Source: Megamerina dolium (Eukaryota > Arthropoda > Insecta > Diptera > Megamerinidae). Taken from it: DNA of 64,000 nt. The notes beneath the pieces were generated by a model that was given only the letters and a program-made list of their open reading frames with translations, was not told the origin of the DNA and did no database searches. The translations under genes and the position numbers were made by a program. The stretch is taken from NCBI GenBank assembly GCA_963854835.1, contig OY978526.1, positions 60,481,149 to 60,545,148 on the forward strand. The letters are read 5' to 3'. Shown piece by piece: positions 26,821-42,896 of the stretch. Within the stretch, counting starts at the first letter, position 1. Every line of letters begins with the position of its first letter.

Positions 26821-26897
<77 letters not shown>
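26821..26897. repeat. (TA)n array
   Basis: Alternating AT with one register break (TTTA) at about 26858-26861. Confidence 0.95.
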
Positions 26898-26900
<3 letters not shown>

Positions 26901-26952
26901 TCATATATATATAAATATGTATATATACATGCATATAGATATATATGTATAT

Positions 26953-26960
<8 letters not shown>

Positions 26961-27020
<60 letters not shown>
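26961..27020. repeat. (TA)n array preceded by (CA)n
   Basis: A short ACACACAC run at 26952-26960 passes directly into alternating AT, as seen in compound dinucleotide microsatellites. Confidence 0.95.
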
Positions 27021-27022
<2 letters not shown>

Positions 27023-27261
27023 TCATATAATTTCTAATAATAATTAATAATAAGTATGCAGTCAAAAACTCTGGGCAAAGAAAACACCGATTTCCGAATG
27101 CAAACACGCACGCACGCACGCCTTTCGTATTATGCATATATTGTATGTATATAATATATATATATTTGTATATATATTATAAATATTTTTATATATATAA
27201 TAACCCAAATTGTTATTGTTATTGTTTTAAACACGACAAAAAAAAATGTATAGATATCTTA

Positions 27262-30895
<3,634 letters not shown>

Positions 30896-30908
30896 GTAGG
30901 TAGCTATA

Positions 30909-31304
30909 CGACATACGACATAATGGCACTATCTTCAACAAAAGTGTCATGCTGTTAGGGTATGCCGACGATATTTGGATCTATTTGCGTTGGTGGCGAG
31001 TACCGCATAAGGTACAACCATGAGCTGTACGAGCTGTATGCCGATATTGACATAGTAAAGTGCATCAAAATCCAGCGGCTGCGGTGGCTAGGTCATGTCG
31101 AGCGAATGGAAGAACACGATCCAGCTAAGAAGGTGTTATATTCGGAACCCGCTGGAGGACGACGCAGAAGAAGAAGACCTAACCTCCGGTGGAAAGACCA
31201 AGTACTGGAGAACAGCTAACGAAGAACAGAGATGGCTGGCGAAGCATGTTATTTTCGGCCTAAATCGATATTCGGTTGTTATGGTCACATAAGTAAGTAA
31301 GTAA
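30909..31304 (+). mobile_element. Short, internally deleted copy of LINE family L1
   Basis: A 396-base copy of the LINE seen at 6017-7762. It is bounded by a perfect 13-bp duplication, gtaggtagctata, at 30896-30908 and 31305-31317, and ends in a (TAAG)n tail (31288-31304). The coding remnant runs from GTIFNKSVMLLGYADDI straight into FGSICVGGEYRIRYNHELYE, skipping the thumb region present in the longer copy (roughly 430 bases). The C-terminal motif GRRRRRRPNLRWKDQ is kept. Because the TSD is intact, insertion is fairly recent; the internal deletion may have preceded or followed it. Confidence 0.92.
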
Positions 31305-31713
31305 GTAGGTAGCTATATGATGTTTACATAATTTTCATTAATTTCGTATTCCCTTCAAAGAAATATATTCTGTTCTTTTCAAGTGGTAAAAAGGCAAACA
31401 ATTTTAGGTGGTGATGGGTATATTGTTGCATTACGCATAGCAACATTTTTGTTTAGAAAATAAAATTTGTACAACAAATGTATTTACTTTTATACTACCA
31501 CTCTTGTACGCTCTAACTAAAATTGTAAGTGTATCCGTTATTTGAGAGAAGATGACGCCTGGTTCAAATAAAAATGGTCTCCAGAATATACAGATTTTCT
31601 AATATCAAATATTTAGGACTCTTCCCTTTTGTTGATTCTTACGACATACGAGTATCGAGTGAGACTCAATTTAAGTGGCCTATTATAAATCTGAGTCATA
31701 AATAGGAACAATG

Positions 31714-31979
31714 CCAATTAGCTTTAGTTACAAAATGTGTGGAAATCACTCACGGAGAAGATGCTCGTAACAATGAAATTATTGATTATTTATAAACTAT
31801 CGTTATTGATTGAAATCAAATAGTCAATATTTCTACTATGGACGAAATCACAATACCAACAGTGTATATATGAGAAATGAGCATTTATGATACCTACTTT
31901 TTTCAATTCTGCCGAAAGTGCTTCTTTAGAAGCCGAAACTGTTCCTGATATGGGGCAGATTCAGCAAAATGATATTTAA
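31714..31979 (+). pseudogene. Possible unidentified coding relic
   Basis: Two adjacent frames look protein-like rather than low-complexity. One, at 31714-31795, contains VEITHGEDARNNEIIDYL before a stop. The second starts at ATG 31887 and includes SAESASLEAETVPDMGQ before TAA at 31977, followed by AATAAA-type signals near 32055. I cannot name a family. It may be the end of a dead transposase or retrogene, or chance. Confidence 0.25.
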
Positions 31980-32170
31980 AAAATCCCTAAAATTTTTACG
32001 CTTCCTTAGCTATAAAACTAAGTTTCTTATATGTATATTTCATAATCCAATAATCCAATAAATAAATCATAAACCACAGTTTAGTAAATTCATAATATTT
32101 ACATATATCCATTTGAAGCACACTAGAATCTCTTGGCGGAATTTGGAATTTAATAAAATTGTACCTTATA

Positions 32171-34849
32171 CTGTCCGGTCCGCGGAATTTACGGGGGTTC
32201 CGCGGTGGCCCAGCTGAAGGCCACCGGACGGGTCACAGGTTGCGGATAGTGAATGGCCTTTAGATATAGAGGTCAGCTCCGAATAAGTAAACTTACAAAT
32301 AAGCTGTCCCGGACAATCAGCGGGTGATGGAGCACAGGCGTGGAAGACCGAACAGAGGGCACTGCAGAGTCTAAAATAAAAATCCACAATGCCATGCACC
32401 ACACTGACGAGGCGAGTTGATGTCGCCTCAAAATAAGCATCATGCCCTCCCCCAAACAGCGACCGACTCCAACTGGACGGCTGTATAGAAGGAAAACTAC
32501 CAAACCCTTCAGAAGGCAACGGGAAACCACTGAAGTAATATCCCACGAAAATCATATGCAAATACAACCACAACATCGGCCCTCAGTGTCCGGCAAATCG
32601 AGGGTGCTAAGAATCCCCGGAGGTAAAAAAACAAACATCTTAATATTGGCACGTGGAACGTGCGCAGTCTTCATCAGGCTGGAAAATTAGCCAACACAAT
32701 CTTAGAAATTAATAGGTTAAATATAGATATTCTTGGAATAAGCGAAACTTGGTGGCCGGACTCCGGTGAATTCAAAACGGAAAATGTAAAAAAGTTTTAT
32801 TCAGGAAATCAAAATACTAACCACAGAAATGGAGTTGGCGTCATTGTGAAAGAGCACGTAGCTAAATGCGTGATGGGATTCATTCCTAAATCAGACAGAA
32901 CACTCCTACTGAAGATTAATGCAAAACCGCTTATCATTAATATAATTCAAGCATACGCGCCCACGTCAGACAAAAGTGAAGAAGAAATAGAGAATTTTTA
33001 TGCTGAGATTGACGAATTAATGAAACTTACCAAACCACATGAAACTAATATTATCCAAGGCGACTTCAACGCAAAAATTGGTAAAGGCGCTACTGATAGC
33101 ATAGTAGGAAACTTTGGTCTTGGAGAAAGAAATGAAAGAGGCGACAGACTATTACAATTTTGCCAAGAACATAACATGAAAATGACAAATACGTGGTTTC
33201 ATTTACCAGCACGAAGACTATACACATGGAAATCACCACAGGATAGCCACCAAAATATTGTTCGCAATCAAATTGATTATATTCTTATTAATAAAAGATT
33301 TGGATCATCTGTCAGTAAATTTTCGACATATCCAGGGGCAGATGTCACATCAGACCATAATCTGTTATTAGCAAAAATTGCTGTAAAATTATCTGTGATA
33401 AAAACGAAACCAAAGAAACAAAAACTAGATCTAAGAAAGTTAAAAGAAGATGAAAACACAAACAATATACTGACCACCAAAATCAATGACAAGCTATTCA
33501 ACGTTAGATCAATACAGATCCAGAAAAGTTATGGAACAATCTTAAAACAACACTCAATACACTTGCGCTGGACAACCTAGGCAAAAAAGGAAAGGAAACA
33601 AAAAACAAGTGGATAACAGCTGAAATAATTACCTTAATGCAAGAACGACGTACCTACAAAAACAGAAATGAAACAAAATACAAAGAACTTAACTACGAGA
33701 TCAGACGGAAAATACGTGACGCAATAGTCGCATGGATGAAAAGCCAATGTGAAGAAATCGAGACACTGCAAAAACTACACGACGATTTTAATCTTCACAG
33801 GAAATTAAAAGAAGCAGCTGGAGTATACCGCAAAAACATGATAAATATTTTAATGAATGATAAGAATGAAGATATTTTAGATACATGCGAAAAGAAACAA
33901 ATTTGGCAAGAGTACATCCACTCTCTTTTTTCGGACACCAGTAGATCCGCATACGAGCCAATACCTGTTCAAAATTTAAAAGGAACACCCATAACAATAG
34001 GCGAAATAAAAAATGCCATCAACACATCCAAGGATAACAAAGCAACAGGACCTGACGATCTGCCCTCCAGAAATTTTATAGTTAATAAATGACGAGAATA
34101 TAGAAATCCTTAAAATAATCTTCAACTACATCTATGACACAGGAAAGTACCCCCAAGATTGGCTTAGGTCTACTTTCATTGCACTACCAAAAAAGAAATG
34201 TGCAAGGAAATGTAGTTACCACAGACTTATAAGCTTGATGAGCCATTCACTAAAAACATTCTTAAAGGTCATCCATAAAAGAATCTACAAAAAGTGCGAA
34301 AAGGCAATGGGAGAAACACAATTCGGATTTAAGGAAGGCATGGGCACACGTGAAGCACTATTCTGTATTCATGTTTTAATTGAAAACTGCAGAGACGTCC
34401 AAAAGACGTATTTATGTGTTTCATAGACATCGAAAACGCATTTGACAGGGTACAACACGACAAACTTATTGAAATTCTACAAAACATGGACATTGATACA
34501 AAAGAGATACAATGTATAAAGAACCTATATTGGCAACAAACTGCAGAAGTACAAATAAACAACGAAACTACAGACGCAATACTTGAACTTCAACTAATAC
34601 TGCAAGGAAAAATAGAAGGAGGCGAGGTATCGGCAGAAAACAACTATCCTGGCTAAGAAATATAAGACACTGGACTGGAATTAGAGACAGCGAGAAATAG
34701 AGAAACCTTCCATGACATAGTCACAAATATAAACTAAAATAAATGTAAATGTAAATTAAATGTATATGAAATATAATATGTATTTAATGTAATGTGTATG
34801 ATCGCCTAAATTCGGAATCGAATTGGCAAATAAAGAAGAAGAAGAAGAA
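32171..34849 (+). mobile_element. RTE-like LINE with both ends but a deleted core
   Basis: A near 2.7-kb non-LTR element flanked by a 10-bp duplication with one mismatch (gtaccttata 32161-32170; gtactttata 34850-34859). It opens with a GC-rich leader (32171-32640), then carries an AP-type endonuclease, a linker, the N-terminal half of a reverse transcriptase and a short C-terminus, and ends in an (AAG)n tail (34833-34850). The middle of the reverse transcriptase, including the YADD motif, is deleted near 34570-34600. Endonuclease similarity to the CFDP2/BovB-type domain suggests the RTE clade. It is structurally dead, although its ends are complete. Confidence 0.9.
32646..34720 (+). pseudogene. 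Broken endonuclease/reverse transcriptase of the RTE-like LINE
   Basis: The endonuclease would nick the target and the reverse transcriptase would copy the LINE RNA. The endonuclease starts around TWNVRSLHQAGKLAN (32651), in a frame extending to 33580, and shows ISETWW, QGDFNAKIG, DYILINKRF and SDHNLLLAKI in the canonical order, so its active site looks complete. A frameshift near 33517 passes to a second frame (33637-34092) with the conserved NKATGPDDLP block. A further frameshift leads to ETQFGFKEGMGTREA and motif A, FIDIENAFDRV (about 34420-34450). The polypeptide then jumps directly from INNETTDAI to LQLILQGKIEG, losing motifs B to E. No reading frame spans the whole. Confidence 0.9.
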
Positions 34850-34850
34850 G
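34833..34850 (+). repeat. (AAG)n tail of the RTE-like LINE
   Basis: Six GAA/AAG units after aaataaag. Simple-repeat tails instead of poly(A) are typical of RTE-group LINEs. The last G overlaps the TSD. Confidence 0.85.
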
Positions 34851-34959
34851 TACTTTATAATATTCAGAACAATATTCTCTTAATTTATTTATTACATTTA
34901 TTGCAGACACACGTGCTTCAAATTTTTTAAAGAATTTGCCACGAATATGCCTCCCAGAT

Positions 34960-35070
34960 TTGTTGTGCGCCTTAAATACGGATAAACCTACAAACCGACT
35001 TCGAACAGTATAATATTCTGAACAATATTTTTTCAGAACTCTATCACATTCATATATAGCTTATTCGAAG
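34960..35070 (-). mobile_element. Possible old SINE relic
   Basis: Plus-strand gttgtgcgccttaaatacgg, followed by acctac, a ccgacttcgaac block and a ttttttcagaactctatcac block, follows the order of the SINE body in reverse orientation (compare gttgtgcgtcttaaatttgg at 172-191). Several deletions are needed to align it. No head or TSD is visible, so the call is tentative. Confidence 0.3.
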
Positions 35071-38000
35071 GACGAAAAAAAAATCAATATATTTATAATA
35101 TTGCTTTTAATTAATTGGAAAGTATCACATATTTATTACACAAGGCTGAAATGATTTACCAATTTAGGATCCAAGCCACACATATAGAACGATAGCCTAA
35201 ATACAGACGAATTGAAACTCCCATTTATCGATATTGCACTTTAAAGTTTCAAAAATTTTTTCACATTTTGTCATAATGATCGATTCATATTTTCTTTCAA
35301 CAAAATGTAGCTCTTCGGAACATTTCGATGCTGTATATTTGTCCAAATTTTCAACATCCAATTTCAAATTATTTGCTATAGAAAATATGTAGCCCAAAAC
35401 ATAGGAAGAACGTCTTCCGAGGAAAAATTACTACTTCGGGTACTCCGTATTATCGAAGTATATTTTCCAAAAATTTATAATTATGAAACCTGGATGATTT
35501 AAAGACATAGTATATATAGATAAGGTTGTAGACAAAAGTAACGAAAAACTTACCTTAAAGTAAAAATACATCGAAAATAATTTATCACAATCATTATTGA
35601 TATCCTTTTGCATGTTTTTGGTTGATTTCTTTGTTACTTTGTAGCGTTTCACTTTGTCTTAGATTATAGTATGTTATTATTATGTTTGATTACATTTTTC
35701 TTTTTATGTAATTTTGTATAATTTGAGTAATAATAATTGTAATCATAATAAATTTTGTTAATAAAATTTTGTTGTTGCTTTTGATTCAGGTAATTTGGTA
35801 GTTTTTCTTTTTATTAAATTTTAACTATATACTTATGTAAATGTATATAGGTATATCTATAAATATATAATTTTTTTTTGTAAATATTCGTTGCCAAAAA
35901 AGTTGCCAAAAATGAACGTCTGAATTGATTGAATTTCGTTAATATTGATAATGAGGATGATGCTGTTGCTTTTGCTAAAGACAATGATCGTGGTGATGTC
36001 CAAAATTTAATATCATATATTTAATACACATATGTATATTGTTTCGAAAGAGGTATCAAAACAAAGTTGCCGACAATTAAAAGAAAAAATTCAGACGTAT
36101 TGGAGTTTAATTTGATATTAACAGTTTGTGAATACTGTGTTGTTATTGTTGTTGCTGTGATTTGATAGCTACTATTGTTGTTGATTGTTGTAACCAAAGA
36201 AAGCACTTGCTTATCATATTATTATTCTTCAAGTCTATTGTTGCGATGATGATTATTGTTTGCTGTTTATTACGAATTTTCGTTAAGAGAGTCGAACAAA
36301 AATTGATGCCAAATATGAAATTGTCACTTCATTTTTATCTGTCTCTGTTCCTCTCTTTCTCTTCGTCTTGCTGTTACTCACACTCTCACTGTCTGTCTCA
36401 CTCACACATACACATTACGTTGTGATCACATTTTGTTGATGATATTTGCACATACCAAGATCATTCAGGTGGGCAGAGCTGAACTTAGCGCATATTGGAT
36501 ATATTTTTGAAAGAACATCTTCGTATAGAGTATGATAATTAGACTATTGATGATGATTATGAATATTTTTAGAAGCATTTCGGAAGAAAAGATTTCGTTT
36601 CACTATTCACTATATTCACTTTTTTTTTTGTATCGTAGTATTAAGGGCGGTCATTGAGTAATGATTGTATTGAAGCGTCAATGTATTTTTTGAGTTCACT
36701 TTTCGAATTTATAGTTTTCTTCCATATGTATTATTTTGTATTGTTATTAATTCTTATTGTTATTAATACTGTAATTCATTTTCTTGATTGGTAACTATGC
36801 TGATACGATGCTGTTATATCGTAGCGTGCCTTCCACATCTTCTATCTGTAGCTACACTGAAGAAGAAAACTTGCTTGCTACTATTGAGTAGTTACTGCAT
36901 TTGGTGTTGTGCTGCTGTTGCTTTCCTTTTGGTTATGGATGAATATATGTGCTGTATCGTATCGTATGACATATTATCTCTTCTTGTTTGCAATATCTAT
37001 CTTTTAGTTTTAGTTAGTATTGTTGTTCTTCATGATCGAAAAAAGAAAACAAACAAAAAATCCAATTCCGACCAAAATACTTATGTACGTCAATATGTAG
37101 ATGTACTATGTACATACGTGTGTGTGTGTAGAAGAAGCAGCAGAAGCAAAATTGTATGCAAAAATGCCGCGTTTCTGATCCGCGTTTAGAGCAGTTTTCT
37201 GTCTGGTTGCAGCAATATTGTGTTATACTCGTATGTAAGTAAAATATCTACAAAAATGTTGTTAGGTACTACATAGTATGCACGTCGAAGACAAGGCAAT
37301 GACAATGACGACGCGAACAACGCGGATAATGCCAACGACAGCAACGATGGCATAAAACGCGAATGTTGCAATGTGGACGATGATGATGCTGATAATAATG
37401 ACGATGATGATTTTTGTAGTTGATGATGTGAATTATGTGGATTGTTGGCGGCCGGTCGTATGGTTGGCAGCTGTAGCTGCCATTGCTCAATGACGACAAC
37501 GGCGACGATGATGATGAGAATGATGATGATAAAATATCAACTACGATAACAACAACAACAAAAGTGAAAACCAAACCAAACCAAACAATCATATACACAT
37601 GCATACATTCTATATTTACATATACACTTGTATATATGTCCATATACCAACACAATTGCCCCAGCACATAATATACGCTAGCAATGAAAAAAATCAACTA
37701 CATACACATACATATATCGTATAATAACAAAAACAACGTATCGTTTATATGATTGTTGCATATATGAATGGCGTTGGACAGGATGTTGGGCCGTTTATTT
37801 AATGAGTGTATGTGTTTGTCTGTCTGTTTGTTTGCTGGTCATATAAAAAATTATGGTGGTGGTGGTGGAGCAATAGCAATAATCAAAAGCGGCGCGAAAA
37901 TAAACAAAACACATACATGTCTATTTGCGATTCAGACTCAAACACATACAGAGCCACAATCATACCATTATTAAAAAAATCAACAACTTCTACTTCTATT

Positions 38001-38214
38001 ACCTACTATTAAAATCGTGACAGCATTATATAATAGAGATATTGGCGGTGAAATTAGTTCTCCTCATACATGCATATGAGCATACATAAAGAGGACTAAT
38101 AGCAATTTCACATTCTCATCGCCCAATTTTTATTCTACTGATATACAAATTATACAGAATTTGGAGGCGACCTAAGGTCCCAATTTTGGCAACCTTAAAA
38201 TAATATTGGACATT
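35071..38214. other. AT-rich and simple-repeat tract
   Basis: Contains GTT/GAT triplet patches (36130-36260, 37380-37560) and a (GGT)n run at 37855-37868. A 66-codon minus-strand frame (35197-35397) has a non-repetitive composition but no recognisable family. I see no supported gene. Confidence 0.45.
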
Positions 38215-39230
38215 TATTATGCAAATATTTCTGCAACAGTAACAGTAACAGTATATGAGCAAATTTTTCGCTAGATGGCTGTAGTGATATATCTCGTAAA
38301 ATATTGATAAAAAAAAATTGGTACCTGGGATGTAAAAGATGGAAGCGAACTGATGGAAATTTAGATGTACAAGCATTTCACAAACTATGTTGAAATTTTC
38401 AGAATTGTTTATGGTGATGTTAGTAAGAAAATAGCATGTGATGGAGGATATCGGACCAAATATTCGGATTCAGTGACCCAAATCCATACAATGTAGCACA
38501 TCCTATTTTTTATTTGTTTGTAGTTTATTCTGCCAGTCGATATTGACTAGATATCCTACATCACCCTGAGTTGCGAACGGCGTCTTTTGAGTTGACTACT
38601 TTGATCCCTCGGACATCATACATTTTTATTTTGGTGTTGTATAACGTATCATGCAGAAATGAACGAAGTAGATCGGCATATTAGCAGTCGTAGCTGGTAG
38701 CTAGAGGCCTAGACCGTCTGTATAAATCTGAATTTTAAAAATAGCTCAATGTTTATATGCCATACGAATTGACACACAAAACCATGTTGGAGCCAACTTT
38801 CATGTTTAAAGGTTTAGTCAAGCGGAACGATGTCCACCCATTTTTCAAATGCATGATATTTGTACCAAGATGATGGTCCTTAAAATGCATTGAAGCAGAT
38901 CAAATGGCGGGCAAACAAAGTCTAGCGGCTAGAAAGTGTGCATTTGGTTGGATTGGAAAATAATCATATACTACTTGTAAATCGCTTCCATATAGTCAAA
39001 TAAGAAATTCACACAATTATTGTCAATAATGGGACCCGTAGGAAGCTAGCAATTCACCATATTTAACTGACCAAGAGGAAGGATATTGTTTTCGAACAAT
39101 ATCAAACCGGACCTCACATGTCTATAGTGATTCACTTCTCTGTGAAGTAGACCGGCATGTAACGGATTATACGGAAAGTTTTTTATGCATTCACCTTATA
39201 ATCCTGGCATCAAGCGATATATTCTTGCAA
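38215..39230 (+). mobile_element. Ancient, heavily degraded mariner
   Basis: No long open frame survives, but mariner landmarks occur in the right order. The leader tagatggctgtagtgatata...tctcg (about 38273-38297) parallels the leader of the mariner at 10216. These follow: NEVDRHISSRS (about 38660), YMPYELTHKTML (about 38755), LVKRNDVHPFFK (about 38815), SLAARKCAFGWIGK (about 38920), IVFEQYQTGPHMSIV (about 39085; normally IVFHQDNARPH) and FMHSPYNP (about 39185; normally MHPPYSPD). Frames change between blocks and stops are frequent. It belongs to the same broad D34D group as 10216 and 41962 but is far older. No terminal repeats were identified. Confidence 0.75.
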
Positions 39231-41961
39231 AATTTTTTTTATTACTGCAGAGCCTCTATAGCAAAAAGAAATTAGCATTAAGAGAATATTGCGAAAATAT
39301 TGTGTAAAAGTAGTATATTTCCTTTTCCCTAATAGCCGTGTTATTTCATGGTAGAAACACTTTATTTGGAAATATAAAAAAAAAAAAAACACAATATCAT
39401 CATCCAATTACGTAGTGCTTTAGCTCGTAAATTTGTTTCTAACAAATTGTTCCCTTATGGACTGAGCACCTGTTTGTAACAGTCAATGTGATAAATTTTA
39501 ATTCCAAATTTCGTTCACTTTCAGACCACCATTATCAAGCTTAAGAAACTGTTTCCAGAAAATTGTTGTTATAACAGAAAAAATGAGGCAAAATTGGCAA
39601 TTTCTTATCATAAACTTTAAATATTTTCACTGAGCCAATAAATCCAATTATACCTTTCGAAAGAAACGTAAACAAATCGGAAACGGGTTGAAAATTTACT
39701 TCATTATTGATTGTTAAATACTGATATAAGCTGATATAAGGGACATGAAGATAGTTTTTAAAAGTGAATCCGAAATTCGAGGAAGTTAAAAACGTTTTCA
39801 ATGTAATTTTGTATTGCACCTACATCTATGTATCCTACATGTATCCTGTATCCTTTATCCCACATCCACTTGAAAAACCTATAATCACTGTGGCACCGGA
39901 AAACGAATATTAATTACATTTGAACTAAACACTATATAATACTAGATACTAAAGGAGTTAAATTTCTATATTTAAACATTTTCAGAAGTTGTTTATGGGT
40001 AAAATTTAGCAAATGCTTTATTGTGCCAACAGTGAAAAATAATTCCTACATTTTTTAATATTAAGTTGAAAAAAAGTTAAGTTGGATGACTGCAAAAATA
40101 TGGCAACAATCGTCAGACGCCTAAAAATATATAATGGACTACATTCTACACTTCTAGTGCAGTGCTGTTTACAAAATAAGTAGGTGCATGCAAAATTTGT
40201 TTCCATACCACAACGATACTATTACAATTTTCATATAATTGTGATTTGTTGTGTGATCCAAAAAATGTTACCCAACGCTTTCATGTTGTTTGGAATTTTT
40301 TTCTTTGTAACTAAACGTAAATATTATTTGCTCTTCTTTTCGATTTCTTTTCTTCCTGCTGTTGCTCATGTATGACTTACATACATAGATTCTGATACAT
40401 GTACGTATAATGCCAGAGGTGATAATTATATAGTACCCATTTGCATTTGTATGCATCACATGTGTTGAACAATATCTTTTCCGCGAAATTTTTTATTATC
40501 CTCTTGACTCGAATGGTACATATGTATGGTACATATGTACCGCTTCGCTGCCTGAATCGGGCAACAAATCGTGACAATGTTAATATTCATATGCATTCGC
40601 TTTCATGCCTCCACTTGTACCATCACCTCTTTTCCACATACGACCAGATATTCCCTTATATGTATGTATATAAATAAACGTCTGCCATTTCCATATTCAA
40701 TTTCATTTATTTTATTTTCTCATTGCGCTTTTTACGATACATTGCCATCTTCTTTTTCTTTTGACTAATTTTTTTTTTTTGACATGTTAGTTTTATTATA
40801 TTTCTCATACATCATTCACATACTAAAAATTCGAACACTATAAAGAAAGAAAAAATAATTCCCCCTTTTTCCTCAATACCAAATGAAACACCTTTCTCTT
40901 CGTAAGATGAATTTATTTCTCTTTTTCAACTCAACTCTTGTTTTACTTATTAAAAACTTTAGCTTTGCCATTGCTATAAACAAACAAAAAACTCACATGC
41001 AAAAAAGTGAAAGACAGCACAATAAAATACTGGTGTCTGAGTTTTAGGCCTATTTCGCTGCATATTGAGAACTTTTTCTGTTGTTGTTTTATTCGTATTC
41101 CACGCACCGCCTTAATCCCCTACCGATTGTTGCATTCAAAATATGGGGTCGCATTCTTACAGATAGTGTTGCCATTGTTACACTTTTCACCACAAACTAT
41201 ACGTAGTGTATGTGGATGAAAAGATTTTTTATTTACGAAATTCATATTCATAATAATCCTAGCTGTCTAGTTATGCGGCATCGTTATTCATATTCAATGA
41301 ATTTAGAGGAATTCTGCAATAGAAAAGGTATATATAAAAAAATTAACCTACATTATATTGTATGTATATCTGTAGAAGTAAGAATATATGAATCGCTTCG
41401 CATGTCTAGTCATCGTCTGGTATTTATTATAGCAATGTCTTTCAAATTAATATAGTGGATACTATTTCTAACGGTAATATCTAAATTATTTGCTAGAAAT
41501 CGAATTGGCATTAAATCATACATGCCTATTTCATTCAAAGTTTCAAAGAAACTTGTCCTTGTTTTTTCCATTCTTTTGGTGTGTATTAAATTATCGACAG
41601 TATAAAAAGGAGATACCCTTATACCAATGAGTCCGTGGTTAGATTTTTATCATCACCCTCACTTTTTTTTCTAACCTTAAAAGCAACCTTTTTCGGCTAT
41701 TTATTCCGATTTTCTTGAGCATAAGAAGAGACCTGAGGGTGATGGTGGAAATGCTAGTGGAAAACATGCCTTTCATCCGAGAGCGCTCACTTTTAAACCT
41801 ACTGTCATATTGATCGAAATAATTGTATGTATGTGTATAGTTTTATATATTCATGCGCAAAGTCCAGTCCAGAACTTTCTTTTGTATAGTAGTTAGGCTT
41901 GGATTTGCTTCTATTTTTTTTTTGTCATTTCTGAGTATTAACATATTAATTGCTTAATATA
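39231..41961. other. AT-rich non-coding stretch
   Basis: No element or gene is recognised. A 92-codon minus-strand frame (39541-39819) is not low-complexity but matches nothing I know. A TATAAAAAG sequence at about 41601 has no convincing initiator downstream. Confidence 0.45.
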
Positions 41962-42896
41962 AGGTCTAGTAAATTATTTTTGCACTAATTTGAAGGCTTT
42001 ATTTAGCATAGTTAGAATGATCCGATTTAGGTCAAATGCACCGTTTTTTCGATCATTTGTGGCTACTCAAACAGAAACCATCGTCCCTATTGTCAAAAAA
42101 CTCGGACAGTCGATTTTCACAAGCTTCTGTTGAGGCGAATTTTTCACCAGTAAAATCATTCGCTATAGACAAGAACAGGTAGTAATCACTTGGTGCCAGG
42201 TCCGGACTATAAGGTGGATGCATAAGAACCTTCCAACCAAGCTCCCGGAGCTTCTGACTAGTCACTATCGATGTGTGTGGCCTGGCGTTGTCCTGATGGA
42301 ACACAATTCCTTTCCTATTGGCCAAAGCAGGCTGCTTCTGGGCGATTACTTCCTTCAGACGGTCCAATTGTTGACAGTACAGGTCCATATTAATAGTTTG
42401 GCCGTAGGAGTGTAGCTCATAGTAGATGATTCCCTGAAAATCCCACCAAACACATAGCAAAGCATTCCTGACCGTCAATTCTGACTTGGCCACTGTTTGC
42501 GCCGTCTAACCGCGATTCAACCACGACGGTTTTCGTTTGACGTTGTCGTAAGTGACACACTTTTTATCACCAGCCACCATCCGCTTCAGAAATGGATCGA
42601 TTATGTTACGATTCAGCAGCGATTCGTAGATGGAAATTCGGTCCTTATTTAAAAGATTCCAAATGGTTTTTTGTGCACTGTTTAGCTCCTGGGCAATAGA
42701 AACAGTGCTTACATGACGGTCAGACTCGACGATTTCCATTATTTTATCGATATTTTCGTTTCGTTTCGTATTATTTAGTAAGAAATCCTATTCTACGAAA
42801 GTCATCAAGCGTAATCCGATCGCACTTATACAACGCGAGATACAGATTACTAAAGCCATCTATTGGAAAAATAATGGATTTCTTTTTACTACACCT
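41962..42896 (-). mobile_element. Mariner transposon, internally deleted, both ends present
   Basis: On the minus strand the element starts AGGTGTAGTAAAAAGAAATC (ending at 42896). At the other end the plus strand starts aggtctagtaaa (41962), giving short matching inverted termini next to TA at the left. It shares leader and coding with the mariner at 10216. Two deletions are visible: the N-terminal DNA-binding region is gone (leader joins close to MEIVESDRHVSTV), and about 22 residues around WVPHEL are missing between IWNLLNK and DRISIYESLL. At about 0.93 kb it is shorter than the usual 1.3 kb. Confidence 0.9.
42053..42739 (-). pseudogene. Mariner transposase remnant with D34D triad
   Basis: One frame runs from MEIVESDRHVSTV to the C-terminus, interrupted only by a TAG at 42506-42508 (SWLNRG*TAQTVAK). 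The catalytic residues are visible: VAGDKKC carries the first Asp (the usual GDEKW is altered), VFHQDNARPH the second, and PPYSPDLAPSDYY the third, with exactly 34 residues between the second and third. The C-terminal end diverges after FFDNRDDGF, indicating a frameshift. Without its DNA-binding region it could not act even if read through. Confidence 0.9.

Noticed and set aside
26521..27030. 169-codon open frame rich in I and Y
   Set aside because: It is a by-product of (TA)n arrays on both strands; it has no domain and is not a gene.
35197..35397. 66-codon minus-strand frame with balanced composition
   Set aside because: It looks protein-like, but I cannot assign a family, splice context or promoter, and the length is within chance for AT-rich DNA with alternative starts.
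39541..39819. 92-codon minus-strand frame
   Set aside because: It is non-repetitive but unidentified and F/Y/N-rich as expected from AT-rich sequence. There is no supporting signal.
41595..41640. TATA-box promoter (TATAAAAAG)
   Set aside because: No initiator sits 25-35 bases downstream and no open frame follows.
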